NCBI GenBank assembly: GCA_963836665.1
Contig: CAWIKL010000004.1
Coordinates: 186,001 to 250,000, forward strand
Direction of reading: 5' to 3'
DNA: 64,000 nucleotides
Origin: JAICSD01 sp963836665
GTDB taxonomy: Bacteria; Acidobacteriota; Vicinamibacteria; Vicinamibacterales; 2-12-FULL-66-21
Positions 7,266 through 15,991 of this stretch are shown in pieces (the first letter of the stretch is position 1; every line of letters begins with the position of its first letter). Below the pieces are notes generated by a model, which saw only the letters and a list, made by a program, of their open reading frames with translations, did not search any database and was not told the origin of the DNA. Position numbers and translations under genes: made by a program.

Positions 7266-9292
7266 TCCGCGTGGCCGCGCTCCCGTGGCGCTGGCTCGTC
7301 GCGGCCGCCGTGTTCTGCGCGGCGGCCGCGTCCCCCGTGGCGGCAGGGGCGCCGCTCCTCGCCGTTCCCTATCTTCCGCAAACCGAGGATCTCTGTGGCG
7401 GCGCCGCGGCCGCGATGGTCATGCGCTATTGGGGAGCGTCCGACGTCTACCCGGATGCCTTTCAGGCACTCGTCGACCAGCGTGCCGGCGGCATCCGCAC
7501 CGGAGCCCTGACCGCGGATCTCCAGCGTCGCGGCTGGACGGCGATCGCCGGCGCGGGAAACGAAGCGGACGCGACGAAGGAAATCCGGCGCGGCCGTCCT
7601 GTTATTGCGCTGATCGAGGACAGCCCGGGCCGCTATCACTACGTCGTCATCGTCGGCTGGGAAGGCGGAACGGTCACAGTGCACGATCCGGCGCGGGCGC
7701 CGTCGCGCGCGCTGCCTGCCGCGCGATTTGACGCGGAGTGGAAGCGCTCCGAACGGTGGATGTTGATCGTGCTGCCGCCGTCGTCGCCGGCCACGCCGGC
7801 CGCACGTGCGGACGAACGGACCGCGGCTGATCTTCTCGGGCGCGATCGCGATGAGAGCGCGGACGCCTGCACGTCTCTTGTCAGCGAGGGGATCGCGCGC
7901 GCCAGCACTGACCGCGGCGCGGCTCGTGCCTCCCTGACGCGTGCTACCGCAGAGTGCCCGGGCAGCGGTGCGGCATGGCGCGAACTGGCGGGACTCGACG
8001 CGCTCGACGCCGACTGGCCGTCGGCGGCGACCGCGGCGCAGCGCGCCGTGTTCCTCGCGCCGCATGACGACTACGCCTGGCGGATACTGGCCACCGCCAA
8101 TTACTTGCGTCATGACGATGTCGGGGCGCTTGCCGCGTGGAATCGCACCGGCGGGCCGGCCGTGAGCCTCATCGAGGTCACAGGGCTCGAGCGCACACGC
8201 TACGGTGTGGTCGCCGACGCCATTGGCGTCCCGCTGAAGTCGACGCTGACGCCGAAGGCCCTCCGGCTCGCGGAGCGGCGTCTCCACGATGTGCCGTCGA
8301 TCGCCGCCGCGCGTGTCGCGTTTCATCCCGTCGAGAACGGTCACGTGCAGGTGGACGCGTCGGTCCTCGAGCGCGATCGCGCACCGTGGGGCTACCCGGC
8401 GTGGCTTGCGATGGGCTTCGACGCCGCCACGAATCGCCAGGTCTCGGCGGCCTTCAGCAGCATGACCGGCGGCGGGGAAGCGGCCGGCGTGACGTGGCGG
8501 TGGTGGGAGAACCGGCCGATGCTCGCCGGTTTCTTCGCGGTCCCGACGCCATCGTTCATCGGTGGCGGCAGCGTTCGCCTCGACGCTTTACACGAAACGC
8601 AGACGTTCGGCACGACGGCGTCCTCCCAGACGCGCACGCGCGTGGCCATGACGTTCGCGCGCTGGATGACGGATCGCACGCGCATGACCGCGGGTGCCGG
8701 TGCCGAACGGTGGAGCGACCGTCCGGGCGACGCGACGCTGTCGTACGGCCTCGAGCATTGGCGGTTCGACGATCGGGTCCGACTGTCGGCAGCGATCGCG
8801 CAGGCGATCGGCTCCGCGCCCTTTACCGCCGGTAGCGTCGCCGCGGCGGCGCGCACGAAGGCGTCGTACCAAGGACTCGTGCTCTCTGGCGTCGTTGGCT
8901 ACGGCGCCGTGTCCGCCGCATCACCACTGTCGATCTGGCCCGGCGCCGACACCGGTCACGCCAGTGACATCCTGCTGCGCGCCCATCCATTGCTCGAAAA
9001 CGGCATCGTCACTGGCGGCGTCTTCGGCCGCCGGCTGGCGTTTGCCACCGTGGAAGCGCAGCGGTGGCGACTGCTGCGCCGCGCCCCCGTGCGAATCGCG
9101 CCCGCGGTATTCGCCGATCTCGCGCGCGCGTGGCACGGCCTCGACGGCAGCCAGACGCCGCTTCAGATCGACGCGGGAATCGGCTTGCGCCTGGCCGTGC
9201 CCGGCGTCGGCACGATGCGCATCGACCTCGCCCGCGGACTGGCTGACGGACACACCGCGCTCTCGGCCGGCTGGGACCTCCGCTGGCGCTGA
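7262..9292 (+). CDS. C39-like cysteine peptidase with TPR, POTRA-like and outer-membrane beta-barrel regions
   Basis: 676 residues, twice the size of PA2778-type peptidases. Signal peptide (about 1-29). Peptidase core 31-165: TEDLCGGAAAAMVMRYWG with C45, GRYHYVVIVGW with H126, VHDP with D142, a full Cys-His-Asp triad. About 185-275 is TPR-like (AWRELAGLDALDADWPSA). About 310-370 looks like a POTRA fold (LTPKALRLAERRLHDVPSI ... QVDASVLERDR). From 370 to the end, alternating amphipathic strands and a terminal GIGLRLAVPGVGTMRIDLAR block resemble an Omp85-type barrel. GTG 7262 overlaps the preceding stop. The barrel assignment is inference from strand pattern; the peptidase call is strong. Confidence 0.78.
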   Translation: MIRVAALPWRWLVAAAVFCAAAASPVAAGAPLLAVPYLPQTEDLCGGAAAAMVMRYWGASDVYPDAFQALVDQRAGGIRTGALTADLQRRGWTAIAGAGNEADATKEIRRGRPVIALIEDSPGRYHYVVIVGWEGGTVTVHDPARAPSRALPAARFDAEWKRSERWMLIVLPPSSPATPAARADERTAADLLGRDRDESADACTSLVSEGIARASTDRGAARASLTRATAECPGSGAAWRELAGLDALDADWPSAATAAQRAVFLAPHDDYAWRILATANYLRHDDVGALAAWNRTGGPAVSLIEVTGLERTRYGVVADAIGVPLKSTLTPKALRLAERRLHDVPSIAAARVAFHPVENGHVQVDASVLERDRAPWGYPAWLAMGFDAATNRQVSAAFSSMTGGGEAAGVTWRWWENRPMLAGFFAVPTPSFIGGGSVRLDALHETQTFGTTASSQTRTRVAMTFARWMTDRTRMTAGAGAERWSDRPGDATLSYGLEHWRFDDRVRLSAAIAQAIGSAPFTAGSVAAAARTKASYQGLVLSGVVGYGAVSAASPLSIWPGADTGHASDILLRAHPLLENGIVTGGVFGRRLAFATVEAQRWRLLRRAPVRIAPAVFADLARAWHGLDGSQTPLQIDAGIGLRLAVPGVGTMRIDLARGLADGHTALSAGWDLRWR

Positions 9293-9293
9293 A

Positions 9294-9378
9294 TTTCATT
9301 CGGCATTGGCATTCGCCAATCTGCATTCGCCATTCGCCAATGGAAATCGCCACTCTGCATTCGCCAATCGCCAATTCG
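9294..9378. repeat. Heptameric tandem repeat between convergent genes (attcgcc type)
   Basis: About twelve degenerate 7-bp units with consensus a-w-t-c-g-c-c, broken by two 6-bp units. It begins 2 bp after the TGA at 9292 and ends at the base before the stop (cta, 9379-9381) of the convergent outer-membrane gene, so it fills the whole gap. No other feature is seen here. Confidence 0.75.
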
Positions 9379-10416
9379 CTAGCGCCACCACCTGCCGTCG
9401 AGGACGATCGACACTCCACCCGCGTGGCTCCAGACGCCGAAGTACGGGCGCTGGCCGTAGTATCCCGCGCGGAACGCGACGTGCGGCGTGACCCGTAGTC
9501 CGCCGGTCAACTCGGCGGCCGTCCAGTCCGTTGAGCGTCCGACGCCGATGACAGGCGGCGTGTCGGCGCGAGTGAACCGTCCCGCCGCGAATACGCGCGG
9601 CGTAATCGTCTGCACCCCCTGCAGGTAGAACGCCCTCGCCGCGACCGTGCCGGTTGCCCCGGTAAACCGATCGCCGACCCACTCGCCGCTGAGTCGTGTG
9701 TGATTGACGGTGAACTCGACTTCGACGTTGGCGACGGTGGCGTCGCCGGCCGGCACGGTGACGTCCCCCTCGCGGTAGCCGCCGTGCGCGAACCCTGCGC
9801 CGACGCGAAAACCTGGACGTAGCGTCACGCCGCCGCCAGCCACCAACTGCGCCATCCGTGGATACGGGTTGTCTTTCAGTTCGACGCCGGGTCGGGCCGG
9901 CGTCGTATCGAGCACGCCGGCGCGCGCGTCCCAGCGCGTCCCCGACGTGCTGGCGACGATGCCGAGGGGATAGCCCGCGCTCAGCGGCTGCAGGCCTTCG
10001 AAGCGCGGCTCGAATCGGGGCAACGGGATCACGTAGTAGGGCACGGCCGAGATGGTCGGGTTCAGATCTGCGCGCATCTGCAGCGGGTTGAGACCGAGCG
10101 GCTCGGTGATGACGCCCGCGTCGATCCGCACCGGCGTGTGCGTGGGCGACTGGTAACGGAGCTGGAGCTGATACCACTGGAACGCCCAGCTGCCGTCGGG
10201 CCGGTGCCACGCCCACGGGCGCAGGACCACCATGGCTCCGGGGCCGACGCGGACCGTGCCGGTGATGTCGGCGACGGCCGAGACGTTCTGGTACGACGAG
10301 AGCATCGCCGCCGACACCGCCGCCTCCGCCGAGACGATCGGTTCGGTGCGATCTTGCGCGTGCACGCCGGCGGTGGCCGCGAGAAGGAAAGCGGCCGCGA
10401 GCCCGGCGCGGCCCAT
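9379..10416 (-). CDS. Predicted outer-membrane beta-barrel protein
   Basis: 345 residues with a signal peptide (RAGLAAAFLLAATAGVHAQ, 3-21). The mature part consists of alternating short amphipathic strands, many with aromatic ends (WAFQWYQLQLRYQS, FRVGAGFAHGGY, FRAGYYGQRPYFGVW), and ends in DGRWWR; a terminal aromatic strand is usual for barrels, although the last residue here is Arg. I do not recognise a named family. ATG 10416 shares its first base with the HD-GYP stop region (overlap 1-3 bp), and it is the last gene of the FTR1 operon. Its likely role is a pore or receptor serving the iron/copper proteins, by context only. Confidence 0.7.
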   Translation of the reverse strand: MGRAGLAAAFLLAATAGVHAQDRTEPIVSAEAAVSAAMLSSYQNVSAVADITGTVRVGPGAMVVLRPWAWHRPDGSWAFQWYQLQLRYQSPTHTPVRIDAGVITEPLGLNPLQMRADLNPTISAVPYYVIPLPRFEPRFEGLQPLSAGYPLGIVASTSGTRWDARAGVLDTTPARPGVELKDNPYPRMAQLVAGGGVTLRPGFRVGAGFAHGGYREGDVTVPAGDATVANVEVEFTVNHTRLSGEWVGDRFTGATGTVAARAFYLQGVQTITPRVFAAGRFTRADTPPVIGVGRSTDWTAAELTGGLRVTPHVAFRAGYYGQRPYFGVWSHAGGVSIVLDGRWWR

Positions 10417-12110
10417 CAGCGATTGAACGCGACGACGCCTGTCTTGCGCCCCGCGCGGGCCACGGAGGCATCGACGCGATGATCTTCGAGACGGAAGGTC
10501 GGCATCGTGACAGCGAGCGCTTGCACGACCTCGGCGTCGAACTGCGTGCCGGCTAAGCGCCACAACTCCTGCAGCGCCTCGGCGGCGCTGCGCGCCGGGC
10601 GGTAGGCGCGCGCACTGGTAATCGCGTCGAAGGCGTCGACGACGTGGACGATGCGCGCGAGCAGCGGGATCTCGTCGGCCATCAGGCCGTGTGGATAGCC
10701 CTTGCCGTCGGGCCGCTCGTGGTGCAGCTCGACGATCGGCAGGTGCGGCGCGAGAAAGGCGACACTCCGCAGGATGCGCGCACCCGTCGTCGGGTGCTCC
10801 TTGATCGCCTCGTACTCCTGGTCGGTCAGCGGCCCCGCCTTGTGCAGCACGGCGTCGCTGATTCCGATCTTGCCGATGTCGTGCAGGAGCGCGCCGAGCC
10901 GGAGGACGTCGAGGTCTTCGTCTCCCAGCCCCAGCTGCTGGCCGACCGCAGTCGAAAGAGCGCTGACCCGCTCGGAGTGGCCTGCCGTGTACGGGTCGCG
11001 CGCGTCGAGCGCGAGCGCCAACGCGCGGATGGCGCCGACGTACGTGCTGCGCGTTTCCAGCTCGGCGGCGGTCAGCGTCGCCATCAGGTTGTTGAACGTG
11101 TCGGTTAGCGTGTCGACTTCGAGGCTCGATCCGGTCCTGGCGATCGGTGCCCGCAGATCGCGCGAGCCGGCGAGCTTGGTCAGCGACCGCGTCAGCCGGT
11201 CGATCGGCCGCGCGACCGAGCGCGCCAGCACCATGCTCGCCACCCCGGCCAGCCCCAGCGCGCCGAATCCGACCAGCGCCAGCGCGCTCAGCGTGTCGGA
11301 GAGAATCGGCCGCGCCGACGCGTCGACCGACTCGAGCACGTAGACCGAGACGTCGCCGTGCTGCACGAGCTTACGGACGGCGTACTGCTCGCCGCGCAGG
11401 TCGATCGTGTCGACGCCGGGCAGCACCGCGAGCACGGCCGGCGTCAACGCGCGCGTCGCGCCGATCGGCAGCGTGCCGGCCACGACCGTATCGCGCGCCG
11501 TGATGATTGCGCCCGCGCCCGAGAGCTTCGTCAGCTGCGACGCGTATTCGTCGTCAAGTGCGGAGCCGAGCTGCAGGTCGCCGACGACTGCCGTACCGAT
11601 TCTAAGCTGCGCCGTTGCGAGACGGAACACGCCGTTCGGCACCACGACGAACTCGGTCGAGGGTACGCCGCCGGAGAAACCCCGCGGCCAATCGCCGCTG
11701 CGCCGGCCCGCTGACGCGACCACCGCTCCGGCCGGCGTCGCCACCGCGACGAGATCCGGCTTGATGCGGTCGGCAAGCTCTTCGACCTCGCGCTGCACGG
11801 TTCGCAGGAGCTGCCGCCGGCGATCCTCGTCTGACGAGGCCAATTCCGCCTGGTAGGTGTCCATCGCCGCCTTGATCGTCGGCGACTCGGCCAGCGTCTC
11901 CGCCTGCGCCTGCATCTCGCTGGCGCGTCGCGCCTCGAGCGTACTCAGCATCGCCTGCTCGCTGGCAAGACGGGCCATGACGGTGCCGCGGACCCTGGTG
12001 CCGACGATCGCGGTGACGACGAGGAAGACGGCGGCAAGGATCAGCACGACGGTGAACAACGTCGTGAGCATCGTCCGGACGACGAAGCGCGGGGGCGTCC
12101 TGGAGGCCAT
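10416..12110 (-). CDS. Membrane sensor with HAMP and HD-GYP (c-di-GMP hydrolase) domains
   Basis: 564 residues. TM1 about 13-36, periplasmic sensor region 37-272 (long helix, then mixed fold resembling a double CACHE/CHASE-like domain), TM2 274-298, HAMP 299-350, HD-GYP about 355-540. The metal and catalytic motifs are intact: GHSERV (377-382), LLHDIGK (408-414), EHPTTGARIL, LHHERPDGKGYP (462-473). HD-GYP proteins cleave cyclic di-GMP. The protein should sense a periplasmic or membrane cue and lower c-di-GMP. It starts at ATG 12110, sharing bases with the cupredoxin stop (TAATG), so the signal is probably linked to metal handling by its operon partners. Confidence 0.92.
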   Translation of the reverse strand: MASRTPPRFVVRTMLTTLFTVVLILAAVFLVVTAIVGTRVRGTVMARLASEQAMLSTLEARRASEMQAQAETLAESPTIKAAMDTYQAELASSDEDRRRQLLRTVQREVEELADRIKPDLVAVATPAGAVVASAGRRSGDWPRGFSGGVPSTEFVVVPNGVFRLATAQLRIGTAVVGDLQLGSALDDEYASQLTKLSGAGAIITARDTVVAGTLPIGATRALTPAVLAVLPGVDTIDLRGEQYAVRKLVQHGDVSVYVLESVDASARPILSDTLSALALVGFGALGLAGVASMVLARSVARPIDRLTRSLTKLAGSRDLRAPIARTGSSLEVDTLTDTFNNLMATLTAAELETRSTYVGAIRALALALDARDPYTAGHSERVSALSTAVGQQLGLGDEDLDVLRLGALLHDIGKIGISDAVLHKAGPLTDQEYEAIKEHPTTGARILRSVAFLAPHLPIVELHHERPDGKGYPHGLMADEIPLLARIVHVVDAFDAITSARAYRPARSAAEALQELWRLAGTQFDAEVVQALAVTMPTFRLEDHRVDASVARAGRKTGVVAFNR

Positions 12111-12805
12111 TACTTGGCGGTGATTGGCAGGGAGAATTGTATCTCCGCCGTGCGTCCGGCTTCGATCGTGACCCGCTGGCTGCTGTCTCCGATGCGCTCG
12201 TGCCAGGCGGTCACCGTGTAGCTGCCGGTCGGGACGTCGTCGATCACAAACGTTCCTTCCACCGACGGAATCGCGAAAAAGGGATGGTCGAAGACCATGA
12301 TGCTCGCCGACATGTGCGAGTGCAGGTGACAATAGACCTTGATCAGGCCGGTCCGCGGGAACCGCTCGGACTTGCTCTTGCCCTTCGGGTACGAGCCGAG
12401 ATCGAACGAGCCGGCCCGCGAGAGCGAAAACACGTCGTGGAAGAACTGATCGCCGTTGGGGAACTCGACGATTGAGCCGGTCGTGATCGCGACCAGGTGC
12501 GGCACGAACGTCTCGTTCTGCTGCAGAATCGACGCCCGCATCGGCGCGAGCGATGCCGGTCGCGGCGCATCCTTGACGTAAACGACGACGTTGCGGATTT
12601 CGGAGGCAGGCGCGGGCGCCGCCGCGGGCGCGAGGCGCCGCGAGGCGTAGGCCGCCGAGGGGGGCGCCGCCGCGACCGGGACGGCGATCGTGACCCGGCC
12701 TTCGATGCGCCCGGTCGCACGCGGGGCCGCGGTGCCAGTCCGTGCCGCGAGGCAGGCGGCCACGATAGCGGCGCCGGCCGAGACGCTAGCCCGCGACAGG
12801 GGCAC
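12110..12805 (-). CDS. Secreted cupredoxin-like protein (plastocyanin-type copper site)
   Basis: 231 residues. Signal peptide about 1-27, a Pro/Ala-rich linker, then a cupredoxin fold: FPNGDQFFHDVFS with H123, and VYCHLHSHMSASIMV with C159, H162/H164 and M165 as candidate copper ligands. The last part (FVIDDVPTGSYTVTAWHER) is the sandwich strand set often seen in methylamine-utilisation-like/carboxypeptidase-regulatory proteins. It would bind or oxidise copper or iron in the periplasm. The start overlaps the FTR1 gene by 20 bp and the stop overlaps the HD-GYP start, so the genes are coupled. A redox partner for the FTR1 permease is the natural reading but is not proven. Confidence 0.8.
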   Translation of the reverse strand: MPLSRASVSAGAAIVAACLAARTGTAAPRATGRIEGRVTIAVPVAAAPPSAAYASRRLAPAAAPAPASEIRNVVVYVKDAPRPASLAPMRASILQQNETFVPHLVAITTGSIVEFPNGDQFFHDVFSLSRAGSFDLGSYPKGKSKSERFPRTGLIKVYCHLHSHMSASIMVFDHPFFAIPSVEGTFVIDDVPTGSYTVTAWHERIGDSSQRVTIEAGRTAEIQFSLPITAK

Positions 12806-13724
12806 CGGCGTGTTCGCGCGCGATGAAATACGAGCCGACGACGACGGCCGCCGCGAGCGCTTGCGCGGCCAATGTTTCAGCGGTCGGGAACACTGCGAAC
12901 CACAGGCCCATCCAGTCTGGAATCACATGCGTCAGCGTGGCGATCGGCGTTGTCGGCAGCCAGTTCGCCAGCTGCATCTCCTGCGCCTGTTCGCCGACCA
13001 TGACCAGCATCACCAGGCCGAGCATCACGCCGGTCACGACCAGCATGCGTCGGTACGGCAGGCGCCGGTGTGCGACAAAGGTGAGCGCGCCGATGATGGC
13101 GGTGAGAGTCAGCCCGGCGGCGACGCCGTAGAGGACCGGTGCCGTGCCGAGTCGCAGCCGGTAACTCTGGAGGAACAGGACGATCTCGAAGCCCTCACGA
13201 TAGACCGACGAAAATCCGAGCAGCGCGAGGCCCCACCAGAGTTTCGCCGATGACGTTTCCTGCAGCAGCTTGGTGCGGCGCCGGCTGTGCATCGAGATCC
13301 AACCCGTCCAGTAGACCTTGTGGAAGAACCAGTTCATCACGATCAGCAGCACGACGATGGCGACGAGCCCCGTCGCGGCTTGCAGATGCAGCGCTGAGAC
13401 GCTGTCGGACAGGCTCTCGATGATGCCGACGGCGACAAACCAGGTGGCCAGCGAGGCGACGAATGCCGCGCCTGCGCCGGCCACAACGGGCCGCTGAAAG
13501 CTTTGGCGCGCGCCGACCATGTTGGCGGTCACGGCGGCGAGGACGAGGATGCACTCGAGCCCTTCGCGGAACACCAGCACAGCGATGTCGAGGATGCGGG
13601 CGCCGAAATCGCGGTGCGCAAGCGGATCCGGCAGCCCGCCGGTGCGGAGGACCTGCAGCAGCAGGATGGCCGCCACCGTGCCGACTCCGGCAACGATGAG
13701 CACCGATACCAAGCGAGACTTCAC
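12786..13724 (-). CDS. FTR1-family high-affinity iron permease
   Basis: 312 residues with about seven membrane helices. Both iron-binding REGxE motifs are present: REGLE at 53-57 and REGFE at 176-180. FTR1/EfeU proteins import ferric iron produced by a partner oxidase (a multicopper oxidase in yeast, EfeB/EfeO or P19-type copper proteins in bacteria). Here no efeO/efeB is present; the next gene encodes a copper-type protein instead. It is the first gene of the overlapping minus-strand operon. The 62 bp upstream are A/T-rich and hold gttaag (reverse of 13767-13772) and cttaac elements in inverted order, a possible operator, with no match I can name. Confidence 0.92.
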   Translation of the reverse strand: MKSRLVSVLIVAGVGTVAAILLLQVLRTGGLPDPLAHRDFGARILDIAVLVFREGLECILVLAAVTANMVGARQSFQRPVVAGAGAAFVASLATWFVAVGIIESLSDSVSALHLQAATGLVAIVVLLIVMNWFFHKVYWTGWISMHSRRRTKLLQETSSAKLWWGLALLGFSSVYREGFEIVLFLQSYRLRLGTAPVLYGVAAGLTLTAIIGALTFVAHRRLPYRRMLVVTGVMLGLVMLVMVGEQAQEMQLANWLPTTPIATLTHVIPDWMGLWFAVFPTAETLAAQALAAAVVVGSYFIAREHAGAPVAG

Positions 13725-13786
13725 GTTGTTAAGACCTGCCGAAATAAGGACTTGTAATATCCGACCTTAACAGTCGTATAGCGAGT

Positions 13787-15991
13787 TTATACCCGACCAT
13801 TACGGTCGTCAATGGCTTGTTTGGACCGGCTGTAGAGATAGGACGTGACCAGCAGGAGGACCCCCAGCGCGATGATGCTGCCGACCCGGTAAATACGGTC
13901 GAGTTCGGCCATGTCTAGGAAAAAGACCTTGGCGATCGTCAGGGCCAGGACTCCAATCGCGAAATATCGGATCGGCGCGTAGCCTCTGGCGAGACCGACG
14001 ACGACGAGGACGGTGCCATACAGGCCCCAGGTCACCGACAGCATCAGCTCGCGTTCGAGACGGCCGTTGCGGATGGCCCAAAACGTGTTGATCTCGCTCG
14101 TAAGGGCGGCAAGCGTGATCATCTGGGCCGTCAGCAGCGCCGCGCCGAGACCGGCGTTGCGCGATGCCGACACAGGATCACGCCAGTTCATCCACGCCAG
14201 CAGGTAGCAGAGTCCGGTCACCAGCGCAGCGCACGCCGTCCGCGGGTTGAGGAGGACTACCTGGCTGGCCGGTCCTGGCGCCATCAGCAGGCCGAGCGTC
14301 TGCGCGACGGCGACGGCAAAGAGCAGGACGCCCGCGCTGCGCAGCCACGGCAGCCCTTGGCACAGGCCCAATATCACCACCAGCGCGCCTTCCACGGCCC
14401 ACCCCGCCGTCACGGCGGTTCCGTCGAAGAGCAGGCCGATCGCGACAGCGACGAGCGTCAGGGCGATGGCGACGAAGTGGACCGCGACATCGGGGCGCCG
14501 CCGCCAGAGCGCCGCCGCGATCACCGCGTTCCAGACGGCGAAGCCGGAAGCGAGATACCCGGAGTGATCGATGCTGACGGGGAACAGCAGGACGTAGGCG
14601 CCGGCGTAGATCACCAACGGGTTGAGGTGCACCCAGGTGATGTCGGTCCAGCGTGGTGCGCGCGGTTCGTCGCGCAGCACGATGCCCTCGAGTTCTGCGA
14701 GGAGCGCGATCGCATAGACGGCCCCGAGCGCGATGAGTCCGTCCCCGCGCAGGCCTCGCGCGTCCGGCGACGCGCACCAGATCACCAGCGGCGCCGCGAC
14801 CGCGACCCAGACGCCGAGGCCAACCGCCGCCGCGGTGCGGGTCGCGGCGATGCCGCCGGCGAGCATCACCAGCACGAGCCACACCAGCAGCGCCGTGTCG
14901 TGATCGGCCAGGATGGCCAGCGACGCGAGATAGTAGGCGAGGGGCGCCGTGCACAGCATCAGCCACACGACCCTGCCGGCGTCGGTCGCGGCGCGGCGGC
15001 ACTCGCTGGCGATGTAGAGAAACATCGCGCAGAAGATCGTCAGGTAGACCTCCGTGCGCAAGTACTCGGTGGAGGTGTAGAAACGATCCGCCCAGGCCGC
15101 AATCGTCAGCAGTGTGAACAGGTAACTGACCAGATTCACGAACGGCCAGTCGCGCCGGTGCGCCAGGACCGCCGTGCCGCCGATCAAGATCGCGTCATAG
15201 GTGAAGAGCGCGATCTGCGCGTCGGTCGTGCCCGGCAGGAGAAACGGCGTGGCGAAGCCGCCACCGACGCCGAAGAGCGCCAGCCCCTGCGAGCGCTGGC
15301 GGTCGGCCAGCCAGGCGATGAGCGCGGTGATCGCGACCATCAGCGTGAACGCCGCCGCCCGGCCGATCAGCGCGTAGAAGGTGAACGCCGCGTACGTGGA
15401 CAGGTACAGAATCGCGCCGCCACCGCCCGACATGACCTGGCCATACAACGCAAAGCCCCGCCGCGCGAACTGCAGGCCCGCTGCGATCAGCGCGAGGCCG
15501 AGGACAGCACCCTGGACAATCCGCGCCCGCTCGCCAATCCAGCCGTAGTCGATCGCCAGTTTCTCGAAGTAGGCGGCGCCGATCACGATGGCGAGGATGC
15601 CGATGTAGAGGAGCCACCGCGAGCCAATCCGGGTCTCGAGGGAGTCGGGTGCTGACGGTGCCAAGGGTGCTGAGGCTGCCAGGGGTGCTGAGGCTGCCAG
15701 GGGTGCTGAGGCGGCCAGGGGTGCTAGCGGTGCGGGCGCTAACGGTGCAGAGGGTGCTAAAGGTGCTGACGGTGCGGGTGCTAAGGGTGCTGACGGTGCG
15801 AACGGTGCAGGTTCGCGCGCGTCCGGAACGCTCGGCACCGCGGAAGCGGCGCGCATGTCGCGGCTCAAGGCGTCGAGGCGATGCTGCAGCTGCCGCGTGC
15901 GGGCGAACAGGATGATCACCGCGATTGGCAGCGCGAGGACGAATACCGTCGCGAAGACGAACGCGACGGCGAAGAGCACGACCTCGCTCAT
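13787..15991 (-). CDS. DUF2339-type polytopic membrane protein
   Basis: 734 residues. A first TM helix (EVVLFAVAFVFATVFVLALPIAVII) is followed by a short coiled coil (TRQLQHRLDALSRDMR), a low-complexity Ala/Pro/Ser/Leu linker, and then more than twenty hydrophobic helices starting with LETRIGSRWLLYIGILAIVIGAAYF cut in two by short loops. The G-x-R-WLxxxG entry and helix count are those of DUF2339 proteins, whose function is unknown. The start ATG 15991 shares a base with the preceding stop (TAATG), tying it to the acyltransferase gene, so a role in lipid or envelope metabolism is suggested. The stop lies only 62 bp from the FTR1 start. Confidence 0.85.
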   Translation of the reverse strand: MSEVVLFAVAFVFATVFVLALPIAVIILFARTRQLQHRLDALSRDMRAASAVPSVPDAREPAPFAPSAPLAPAPSAPLAPSAPLAPAPLAPLAASAPLAASAPLAASAPLAPSAPDSLETRIGSRWLLYIGILAIVIGAAYFEKLAIDYGWIGERARIVQGAVLGLALIAAGLQFARRGFALYGQVMSGGGGAILYLSTYAAFTFYALIGRAAAFTLMVAITALIAWLADRQRSQGLALFGVGGGFATPFLLPGTTDAQIALFTYDAILIGGTAVLAHRRDWPFVNLVSYLFTLLTIAAWADRFYTSTEYLRTEVYLTIFCAMFLYIASECRRAATDAGRVVWLMLCTAPLAYYLASLAILADHDTALLVWLVLVMLAGGIAATRTAAAVGLGVWVAVAAPLVIWCASPDARGLRGDGLIALGAVYAIALLAELEGIVLRDEPRAPRWTDITWVHLNPLVIYAGAYVLLFPVSIDHSGYLASGFAVWNAVIAAALWRRRPDVAVHFVAIALTLVAVAIGLLFDGTAVTAGWAVEGALVVILGLCQGLPWLRSAGVLLFAVAVAQTLGLLMAPGPASQVVLLNPRTACAALVTGLCYLLAWMNWRDPVSASRNAGLGAALLTAQMITLAALTSEINTFWAIRNGRLERELMLSVTWGLYGTVLVVVGLARGYAPIRYFAIGVLALTIAKVFFLDMAELDRIYRVGSIIALGVLLLVTSYLYSRSKQAIDDRNGRV
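15650..15815 (-). repeat. Coding tandem repeat (18-bp units) in the DUF2339 gene linker
   Basis: Degenerate 18-bp units (core ggggtgctgaggctgcca, clearest at 15663-15725) and shorter 12-bp variants encode a run of LAPSAP, LAASAP and LAPAP. The region links the first coiled coil to the membrane part. Reading frame is kept because all units are multiples of three. Confidence 0.75.

Noticed and set aside
14357..15655. Long plus-strand open frame inside the DUF2339 gene
   Set aside because: It is an antisense shadow in GC-rich DNA. Its product is rich in Arg/Asp/Gln with no fold signal, while the minus strand encodes clear membrane helices.
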